Made by a program: the position numbers and the translations under genes
Assembly: GCA_947304365.1 (NCBI GenBank)
Contig: CAMZAY010000016.1
Location: forward strand, 1 to 10,737
Direction of reading: 5' to 3'
Length of the DNA: 10,737 bases
Origin: an uncultured Clostridia bacterium
GTDB taxonomy: Bacteria > Bacillota > Clostridia > Christensenellales > CAG-138
Shown here: in pieces, positions 6,735-10,737 of the stretch
Layout of the letters: the number at the start of each line of letters is the position of its first letter
Numbering within the stretch: the stretch's first letter is position 1
Notes under the pieces: model-generated
The model's database searches: none
Told to the model about the DNA's origin: nothing
Seen by the model: only the letters and a program-made list of their open reading frames with translations

Positions 6735-6763
6735 ATTATAGCAGATTCAACCGAAAAAATAAA
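6735..6763 (-). promoter_or_regulatory. Extended -10 promoter of the BMP lipoprotein gene
   Basis: The minus strand reads TGCTATAAT (6743-6735), a perfect -10 with the TGn extension. The -35 position at 17 bases is weak (TTTATT), as is common for extended -10 promoters. The start of transcription would be near 6728, giving a leader of about 50 bases. Confidence 0.7.
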
Positions 6764-6791
6764 GACCCGAAGACGCTATATTTTTAAAAAA

Positions 6792-6825
6792 AATGGGCAT
6801 GAGCGTATTTTTAGCCCGTTTTTTT
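6792..6825. terminator. Possible hairpin terminator between divergent promoters
   Basis: AATGGGC (6792-6798) and GCCCGTT (6814-6820) can pair over 7 bp with one G-U, followed by seven Ts on the plus strand and a run of Us on the minus-strand side too. The loop is long (15 bases). No gene reads into it from either side: bmp starts to its left on the minus strand and DUF5685 to its right on the plus strand. It may be an insulator, a remnant, or chance in an AT-rich stretch. Confidence 0.3.
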
Positions 6826-6866
6826 CGCTTTGCGCGCGGTTTTACATTCTTTTTACACCATTCCGG

Positions 6867-6895
6867 TTGAAAATGCGCCGCCGATTATTTATAAT
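6867..6895 (+). promoter_or_regulatory. Sigma-A promoter of the DUF5685 / J-protein operon
   Basis: TTGAAA (6867-6872), a 17-base spacer and a perfect TATAAT (6890-6895). Transcription would start near 6902, just before the AAGGAG ribosome binding site at 6911-6916, giving a leader of about 23 bases. Confidence 0.85.
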
Positions 6896-6924
6896 ATGGT
6901 AAGGTTTTTCAAGGAGAACTCGCC

Positions 6925-7791
6925 ATGTTCGGTTACATAAGACCCTTTATACCGGAGCTCAAGGTAAGGGATAAGGAGCTTTATCAGGCGTATTACTGCG
7001 GCCTGTGCAGGGCGCTCGCAAAATACGGCGTCACCTCCCGCCTTACGCTTACTTACGACGCGACGTTCGCCGCGATACTGCTTTCGTCCGCGCTCGGCGC
7101 AGAGCCGGAGCTCGTCCCGCACGGCTGTCCCGCGCATCCCGTCCGCGGAAGGATCCCCACCGTCAAGCCCGACGGCGTGCTCGATTACTGCGCGGCGGTA
7201 TCCGTGATGCTCGCCAAGCATAAGCTTTTGGATGACTCCCGCGACGGAAGGCCGTTCAGGCGCGCGGGCGTCCCGTTCATCGCTGCGGGCATAAGGCGCG
7301 CGGAAAGGAAGTATCCCGAGGCGGCGCGCATACTTGAAGACGGTATGGCCGACCTCGGCAGGCTCGAAAAAGAGAAGGAAGCGGATCCCGACCGCGCTCC
7401 GCTGCTGTTCGGTGGGATGCTGGGCGCTCTCTTCGCCGCATGCCCGGGAATAGCTCCCGATACCGCCCCGATACTTACGGAGCTCGGGCGAAAGATAGGC
7501 GGATTCGTGTACCTTGCCGACGCGTGGGACGACCGTATCGAGGATGAAAAGAAGGGTCAGTACAACGTTTTCGTGCTTTCAAAGCCCGAAGCCCCGCGTG
7601 AGATGTGCGCCGCGATGCTGGATATGTACATAAACTCCGCGGTGCTCGCCTATGACCTTATGATATTGAAGCTGAACAAGTCCCTGCTCGACAACGTGAT
7701 GTACATGGGACTCGGCGTCCGCGCGGCGGAGGTGCTCCGCGGCGAGGGCAAAACAAAGAAACGGGTCAAGACAAAGGAGGATAATGCATGA
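6925..7791 (+). CDS. DUF5685 family protein, possible isoprenoid-synthase-like fold
   Basis: A 288-residue, probably cytosolic and mainly helical protein. The N-terminus MFGYIRPFIPELKVRDKELY plus YYCGLC (23-28) is the signature of DUF5685, a Clostridia family without an established function that I know of. Visible motifs: CxxC at 25-28, Cys68 and His71 in HGCPAHP, KLLDDSRDG (100-108), which is an exact DDxxD, and DAWDDRIEDEKKGQYNVF (199-216). The last aligns in spacing with the second aspartate motif of squalene/phytoene synthases (D-x-x-E-D-x-x-x-G-R-x-Y-L-P), so an isoprenoid-synthase fold is a reasonable inference but unproven. The C-terminus is short and Lys-rich. AAGGAG lies 8 bases before the ATG, and the stop overlaps the J-protein start by 4 bases, implying coupled translation. 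Confidence 0.85.
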   Translation: MFGYIRPFIPELKVRDKELYQAYYCGLCRALAKYGVTSRLTLTYDATFAAILLSSALGAEPELVPHGCPAHPVRGRIPTVKPDGVLDYCAAVSVMLAKHKLLDDSRDGRPFRRAGVPFIAAGIRRAERKYPEAARILEDGMADLGRLEKEKEADPDRAPLLFGGMLGALFAACPGIAPDTAPILTELGRKIGGFVYLADAWDDRIEDEKKGQYNVFVLSKPEAPREMCAAMLDMYINSAVLAYDLMILKLNKSLLDNVMYMGLGVRAAEVLRGEGKTKKRVKTKEDNA

Positions 7792-8468
7792 ATCCCTATG
7801 AGGTGCTCGGCGTATCTCCCTCCGCCTCGCCCGAGGAGATCCGCTCCGCCTATATGGCGCTCGTAAAGAAATATCACCCCGACCGCTATCAGGACTCCGC
7901 CCTGAAAAAGCAGGCCGAGGATAAGATGAAGCAGATAAACGCCGCTTACGATATGCTCACCAAGGAGCCCAAGCAGAGCCAGGCCTACGGCTCCGGCTAC
8001 GGTCAGAGCACGTACGGCCAGAACACCTACGGCGGCTACGGCCAAAGCACGTACGGCCAGAACACCTACGGAGGCTACGGCCAAAGCGCGTACGGTCAAA
8101 GCAGCTACGGCGGCTACCGCGGGCAGTACTCCGCGGAGTTCGGCAAGGTGCGCTCGTTCATAAACAACGGCGAGATAGACGCCGCGGCGGCGCTCCTTAA
8201 CGCGATACCCCTGAGGAACGCGGAATGGAACTACCTGTACGGTATGTGCTGTTACAGGAGCGGTCAGTACGGCAAGGCGTACGAATACGTCTCCCGCGCG
8301 TGCAGTATGGATCCTTCGAACGCGGAATACTCCCGCGCGTACGGCTCCATGAGGGGCGCGACGGAAACGACCTCCACATGGTCGAGCGACGGCGATACGC
8401 TCCGCTACTGCGGGATCTGTTCTTCGCTCCTCTGCGCGAACGCGCTGATGGGGCTCTGCTGCAGATAA
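7788..8468 (+). CDS. J-domain (DnaJ-like) protein with YGQ-rich linker and TPR-like C-terminus
   Basis: A 226-residue co-chaperone-like protein. Residues 2-60 are a full J-domain with the HPD motif at 30-32 (KKYHPDRYQ), which should stimulate a DnaK/Hsp70 ATPase. Residues about 66-112 form a low-complexity linker built of Gly-Tyr-Gly-Gln-Ser/Thr units, encoded by three 39-base repeats. Residues about 120-190 (FGKVRSFINNGEIDAAAALL, then NAEWNYLYGMCCYRSGQYGKAYEYVSRA) look like one or two TPR-type helix pairs. The C-terminus is Cys-rich (YCGICSSLLCANALMGLCCR) and could bind a metal or be acylated. The zinc-finger and peptide-binding domains of DnaJ are absent, so this is a class C J-protein, not the housekeeping chaperone. 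Coupled by overlap to DUF5685, which is its likely partner. Confidence 0.9.
   Translation: MNPYEVLGVSPSASPEEIRSAYMALVKKYHPDRYQDSALKKQAEDKMKQINAAYDMLTKEPKQSQAYGSGYGQSTYGQNTYGGYGQSTYGQNTYGGYGQSAYGQSSYGGYRGQYSAEFGKVRSFINNGEIDAAAALLNAIPLRNAEWNYLYGMCCYRSGQYGKAYEYVSRACSMDPSNAEYSRAYGSMRGATETTSTWSSDGDTLRYCGICSSLLCANALMGLCCR
7995..8111 (+). repeat. Three tandem 39-base repeats inside the J-protein gene
   Basis: Units start at 7995, 8034 and 8073, each in frame and encoding GYGQSTYGQNTYG or a close variant (the third reads GYGQSAYGQSSYG). Units 1 and 2 differ by only a few silent changes, which suggests recent expansion by slippage or unequal recombination. Copy number may vary between strains. Confidence 0.9.
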
Positions 8469-8508
8469 AGCGCAAAGGCTTTTACGCCGGGAAAGGAACG
8501 GTATTATT

Positions 8509-9051
8509 ATGAAGAGACTGCCCCCCGCCCTTATGGCGGCCGCAATGGGCATGAGCGCCGCGGTATCGCTGCTCATGCTTTTTGCCGCGGGCGTGACGCG
8601 CTTCGTTCCGCTCTCCGCGCTATGCCTTTTCATCGCCGCGGTCATGACGTGGGTCCCCTTAAAGGAGGAACACGGCTTTCTGCTGGCATTCATCGAATAC
8701 GTTTTCGTTTCGGTCGTCGCCTTTATAATTTCCCGCCGCAGCATATACACGTATTTTTACATAGTGCTTTTCGGCAGCTACGGGATCGTGCGCCTGTTCC
8801 TTAACATAAGCCTCGGCGACAAGCCCATGTCCGTTCTGTTAAGGCTGCTGTGGTTCAACCTGCTCACCGCCGCCGCAATCGCTTTCGCCCAGTTCGTGCT
8901 TCGCTATGACCTGATGGTGGCGACGACGCTGCCGGTTTGGGCGCTGATACTGATCATGGAGGCCTCCTTCGGGGCGTTCATGCTGCTGTACCGCTTTGCC
9001 GCGAGGTTCTTCGATTCGGCGCTGAGGAACATCCTCCTGCCGAGAAGGTAA
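8509..9051 (+). CDS. Small polytopic membrane protein, function unknown
   Basis: I do not recognise a family. The 180 residues contain about six hydrophobic segments (roughly 8-28, 33-50, 57-76, 80-99, 110-132 and 138-162). They are joined by very short loops with Arg/Lys at several ends (SRRSIYTY, LGDKPMS, and the final YRFAARFFDSALRNILLPRR). The amphipathic, basic C-terminal tail is probably cytoplasmic. Size and topology are reminiscent of small transporter membrane components such as ECF S-subunits, but no motif supports that. It lies 40 bases after the J-protein stop with an AAAGGA site 11 bases before the ATG and no terminator between, so it is probably the third gene of the DUF5685 operon. 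It is followed by a hairpin terminator. Confidence 0.8.
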   Translation: MKRLPPALMAAAMGMSAAVSLLMLFAAGVTRFVPLSALCLFIAAVMTWVPLKEEHGFLLAFIEYVFVSVVAFIISRRSIYTYFYIVLFGSYGIVRLFLNISLGDKPMSVLLRLLWFNLLTAAAIAFAQFVLRYDLMVATTLPVWALILIMEASFGAFMLLYRFAARFFDSALRNILLPRR

Positions 9052-9057
9052 AAAAAT

Positions 9058-9084
9058 AAGCCGTGACCACGCCACGGCTTTTAA
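9058..9084. terminator. Bidirectional terminator between convergent genes
   Basis: AAGCCGTG (9058-9065) and CACGGCTT (9073-9080) pair over 8 bp with a 7-base loop. On the plus strand the stem is followed by TT and a short AT stretch. On the minus strand it is followed by TATTTTTTA. It therefore serves both the membrane protein gene (plus) and the LRR lipoprotein gene (minus), which converge here. Confidence 0.85.
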
Positions 9085-9093
9085 AATACCCGT

Positions 9094-9624
9094 TCAGTTG
9101 TTGAGATCGTAATCGCAGATTATCTCGGCGTTTATCAGGGCGTAATTATCCGTCCACGGCACGGAGCCCACGTTTATGGCGCTCCACTGCTCCTGCGAGC
9201 CCTCGAACAGCACGGTGGTGAACGACGGGCAGTCGCTTATCACGTTCTTGCCGATAGTCCTGACGGAGGCGGGGATATACACCGATTCGAGCGCGGGGCA
9301 GTTGTTGAAAAGCTTTGCCGGCAGGCTCGTCACCGTGGGGGGTATAAGCACCTGCTTCAAGCCCTCGCACCCGTCAAAGGCCTTCGTCCCAAAACCGATC
9401 ACCGTGTTCTTGCCCACAGTGCGGGGAAGCTTGAGCACCTCCGCGTCGCCGGTATAGCCGGTCAGGTCCGCGGTGCCGTCCTCATAGATGGAGAAATAGA
9501 AATCCTCCACCCTTCTGGTCTCCACCACTATGTGCTTATGCTTCGCGCAGCCGGGAAACAGCGCCGCGAGCACGAGGCACGCGGCAAGCAGCGCTGTGAA
9601 CTTTTTGATCCGATTCGTCTTCAT
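9094..9624 (-). CDS. BspA-like leucine-rich-repeat lipoprotein
   Basis: A predicted surface lipoprotein of 176 residues. It begins with a basic signal peptide (MKTNRIKKF), a hydrophobic stretch and the lipobox LFPGC with Cys26. After a short linker come about three BspA/LRR_5-type repeats of roughly 23 residues: IGFGTKAFDGCEGLKQVLIP, LPAKLFNNCPALESVYIP and IGKNVISDCPSFTTVLFEGS. The end (QEQWSAINVG, then a short cap) is common in BspA-like proteins. Such repeats usually mediate binding to proteins or surfaces; no specific ligand can be named. I chose the ATG at 9624. An in-frame TTG at 9642 would add six residues, but a near-consensus promoter ends 6 bases before the ATG, so the TTG would lie inside the promoter. 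No ribosome binding site is visible, suggesting a leaderless message. Confidence 0.87.
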   Translation of the reverse strand: MKTNRIKKFTALLAACLVLAALFPGCAKHKHIVVETRRVEDFYFSIYEDGTADLTGYTGDAEVLKLPRTVGKNTVIGFGTKAFDGCEGLKQVLIPPTVTSLPAKLFNNCPALESVYIPASVRTIGKNVISDCPSFTTVLFEGSQEQWSAINVGSVPWTDNYALINAEIICDYDLNN

Positions 9625-9630
9625 ACCTGA

Positions 9631-9659
9631 TTTATACACCAAAAACGGCGCGCCGTCAA
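9631..9659 (-). promoter_or_regulatory. Promoter of the LRR lipoprotein gene
   Basis: The minus strand shows TTGACG (9659-9654), a 17-base spacer and TATAAA (9636-9631). Standard spacing places +1 at about 9624, which is the A of the chosen ATG. It is back to back with the zinc-ribbon gene promoter, with 29 bases between the two -35 boxes. Confidence 0.72.
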
Positions 9660-9688
9660 CCTCATTTTGGCAAAATCCCTTTTCCCTA

Positions 9689-9717
9689 TTGATATTTCAG
9701 GCGTTTTGATATATAAT
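9689..9717 (+). promoter_or_regulatory. Promoter of the zinc-ribbon membrane protein gene
   Basis: TTGATA (9689-9694), a 17-base spacer and a perfect TATAAT (9712-9717). Transcription would start near 9724, just before the AAGGAGG ribosome binding site at 9732-9738. Confidence 0.82.
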
Positions 9718-9747
9718 CGTATAAACAAACCAAGGAGGTTTACTAAT

Positions 9748-10275
9748 ATGAATAAGTGCACCAAATGCGGCGCCGAGACCGCCGGGTCCTTCTGCCCCAA
9801 CTGCGGTTCGCCGGTCATTGCGCAGCCCGCTCCCAAGCCCGCGCCGGAGCCCGCTCCTCAGCCCGCGCCTCAGCCCGCGCCTCAGCCCGCTCCTCAGCCT
9901 GCGCAGAGGCCCGTTTATCAGCCCGCTCCCCAGCCGGAGCCCGTTCGCAGCGCGCCCGTTTACAATACCTACGTACAGCAGAAAGTGATGACGGAGGACG
10001 ATCTCCCCGACAAGTATAAGCCCGTGGGCACCTGGGGCTATTTCTGGCTGAAGGTATTGTACTCAGTACCGATCGTCGGCTTGATATTCCTCATCATCCA
10101 CACCTTCAGCAACGGCAACATCAACCGCCGCAACCACGCGAGGAGCTATTGGTGCGCGTTCCTGATCTGCCTTGTTCTGTCGATCATCGTGCTGATCATA
10201 CTGCTCATCATCTCGCTTGCGACGGGCGTATCCCTCATGGAGCTCATAAAGGATACCTCAAGCTACTCTTATTGA
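9748..10275 (+). CDS. Zinc-ribbon membrane protein with Pro-Ala-Gln linker
   Basis: A 175-residue protein of unknown role. The N-terminus is a short zinc ribbon, CTKC (Cys4, Cys7) and CPNC (Cys16, Cys19), of the kind found at the start of many Firmicute membrane proteins. Residues about 27-65 form a stiff Pro-Ala linker of PAPQ/PAPE/PAPK units. Residues 82-97 (TEDDLPDKYKPVGTWGY) lead into two transmembrane helices (about 99-120 and 134-159), joined by a basic loop NINRRNHARSYW. The C-terminus is short and polar. The ribbon is expected on the cytoplasmic side. The ATG at 9748 has AAGGAGG at ideal spacing; the frame is open further upstream but that region holds the promoter. Monocistronic as far as can be seen; no strong hairpin follows it before the infC promoter. 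Confidence 0.85.
   Translation: MNKCTKCGAETAGSFCPNCGSPVIAQPAPKPAPEPAPQPAPQPAPQPAPQPAQRPVYQPAPQPEPVRSAPVYNTYVQQKVMTEDDLPDKYKPVGTWGYFWLKVLYSVPIVGLIFLIIHTFSNGNINRRNHARSYWCAFLICLVLSIIVLIILLIISLATGVSLMELIKDTSSYSY
9826..9942 (+). repeat. Degenerate 12-base repeats encoding the PAPQ linker
   Basis: Roughly 12-base units of the form CCCGCKCCTCAG repeat head to tail, most regularly from about 9850 to 9905, and then decay. They encode Pro-Ala-Pro-Gln. Units differ by GCT/GCG and by single changes to Lys, Glu or Arg codons. They are likely to vary in copy number by slippage. Confidence 0.8.
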
Positions 10276-10306
10276 GCGAATATATTGGTTTTTTTGAAAA
10301 AAAGGC

Positions 10307-10334
10307 TTGACACGCGGGCAGTTTATGTTATAAT
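10307..10334 (+). promoter_or_regulatory. Strong sigma-A promoter of the infC operon
   Basis: A perfect TTGACA (10307-10312), a 16-base spacer and a perfect TATAAT (10329-10334), preceded by TGT that makes an extended -10. Transcription would start near 10341. This is the strongest promoter in the window, as expected for a translation-factor/ribosomal-protein operon. Confidence 0.93.
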
Positions 10335-10340
10335 GACTGA

Positions 10341-10468
10341 GCTTGAAGCAGAAGCTGCCCGCTTCTCACTCGCCGTGTTCCGTCATGGCGCAGTCTGATT
10401 GGCAAAAACTTTTATGGGAACATGGGTTTTTTCGGGTGGCTTGAGCCGCCCGTTTTGTTTTTGTTTTG
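10341..10468 (+). promoter_or_regulatory. infC leader, possibly an L20-type autoregulatory attenuator
   Basis: About 155 bases of untranslated leader lie between the predicted +1 and the infC start and end in an intrinsic terminator, the layout of infC-rpmI-rplT leaders controlled by ribosomal protein L20 in Firmicutes. The 5' part can fold (GAAGC with GCUUC at 10344-10365). CUGCCCG (10355-10361) can instead pair over 7 bp, two of them G-U, with CGGGUGG (10433-10439), the 5' arm of the terminator, which would act as an antiterminator. The L20 assignment rests on position and architecture only; I could not match a specific binding motif. Confidence 0.5.
10433..10468 (+). terminator. Intrinsic terminator (attenuator) in the infC leader
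   Basis: CGGGTGGC (10433-10440), loop TTGA and GCCGCCCG (10445-10452) form an 8 bp stem with one G-U pair, followed by TTTTGTTTTTGTTTT. It lies after the promoter and before the infC ribosome binding site, so it must be conditionally read through for infC to be expressed. Confidence 0.85.
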
Positions 10469-10496
10469 AGCAAATTTCAATCGGAGGTGACATACC

Positions 10497-10737
10497 ATAG
10501 CAGCTAATGATTTGATGATCAATGAACAGATCCGCGACCGTGAAGTCCGCCTCATCGGCGAAGACGGGGAGCAGATGGGCATCGTTCAGATCGCCGTCGC
10601 CCTCACCGTTGCGGAGGAGAGAGGTCTTGACCTCGTAAAGATCGCGCCGCAGGCCAACCCGCCCGTGTGCAAGATCATGGACTACGGCAAGTACCGTTTC
10701 GATCAGTCCAAGCGCGAAAAGGAACAGCGCAGGAATC
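10497..10737 (+). CDS. infC: Translation initiation factor IF-3, N-terminal part, probable AUA start
   Basis: The first 80 codons of IF-3, which binds the 30S subunit and checks start-codon pairing; the gene runs off the right edge. Recognisable family segments are MINEQIRDREVRLIGEDGEQ, AEERGLDLVKIAPQANPPVC and KIMDYGKYRFDQSKREKEQ (N-domain and linker). The ribosome binding site GGAGGTGA (10483-10490) is 9 bases (counted from GGAGG) before an ATA at 10497, giving (M)AANDLMINEQ. An in-frame TGA overlaps the ribosome binding site. The only conventional starts in frame, TTG at 10512 and ATG at 10515, are 24-27 bases from it, too far. Non-AUG starts on infC are the classical basis of IF-3 autoregulation (AUU in E. 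coli). The downstream genes are expected to be rpmI and rplT, outside the window. Confidence 0.95.
   Translation, partial: MAANDLMINEQIRDREVRLIGEDGEQMGIVQIAVALTVAEERGLDLVKIAPQANPPVCKIMDYGKYRFDQSKREKEQRRN

Noticed and set aside
7995..8111. Tandem repeats considered as a CRISPR-like or mobile-element array.
   Set aside because: Units are contiguous without spacers, in frame, and encode a continuous low-complexity linker.
7650..8750. A minus-strand open frame covering the J-protein gene and its neighbours.
   Set aside because: Antisense to three recognised features, repeats included; its Val-Ala-Val repeats are just the complement of the YGQ repeats.
9667..9747. N-terminal extension of the zinc-ribbon protein by 27 codons.
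   Set aside because: The extension contains the TTGATA/TATAAT promoter and the AAGGAGG site; the zinc ribbon starts directly after the ATG at 9748.
10276..10306. A T7/A7 palindrome after the zinc-ribbon gene considered as a terminator.
   Set aside because: It has no G-C stem; it is a weak A-T hairpin and more likely just AT-rich DNA before the infC promoter.
10333..10398. A 21-codon open frame (ATG ACT GAG, ending TGA) that could be an infC leader peptide.
   Set aside because: Its ATG overlaps the -10 box and lies upstream of the predicted transcription start at about 10341, so it would not be in the message, and it has no ribosome binding site.

Overview
The window looks like chromosomal DNA from an uncultured, fairly GC-rich member of the Clostridia (Firmicutes). 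The basis is gene content and signals rather than any marker tree. There are strong AGGAGG-type ribosome binding sites and near-consensus sigma-A promoters. An S-box (SAM-I) riboswitch sits before metK. There is a BMP-family nucleoside-binding lipoprotein, a DUF5685 plus J-domain gene pair, and an infC gene with a non-AUG start behind an attenuator-like leader. No rRNA, tRNA, CRISPR array, insertion sequence or phage gene was seen.

Left part (1-5560) is all on the minus strand. Reading in the direction of transcription, a TTGCAA-17-TATATT promoter drives a SAM-I riboswitch with a clear terminator and antiterminator. It controls metK, a short-chain dehydrogenase and a class I methyltransferase, with a 6-base gap and then a 4-base ATGA overlap, so SAM synthesis and a SAM-using enzyme share one SAM sensor. 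A second unit follows: a DUF523 protein, an OmpR-type response regulator, a histidine kinase and the first 63 codons of a TelA-like protein. The kinase is abnormal. It keeps its membrane, HAMP and phospho-acceptor histidine parts, but the whole ATP-binding domain is missing and is replaced by an unrelated tail of about 40 residues. That points to a deletion fusion or an assembly chimera.

Middle part (5531-9051). A monocistronic BMP-type lipoprotein gene (minus) sits between a strong hairpin terminator and an extended -10 promoter. Divergent from it, a TTGAAA-17-TATAAT promoter drives three plus-strand genes: a DUF5685 protein whose aspartate motifs resemble squalene/phytoene synthases, a J-domain protein with a YGQ-rich low-complexity linker encoded by 39-base tandem repeats, and a small polytopic membrane protein. 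This unit is the best candidate for something undescribed.

Right part (9058-10737). A BspA-like leucine-rich-repeat lipoprotein (minus), apparently leaderless, is divergent from a zinc-ribbon membrane protein with a Pro-Ala-Gln linker (plus). After that come a near-perfect promoter, a leader of about 155 bases ending in a strong terminator, and the 5' end of infC (IF-3), which appears to begin at AUA.
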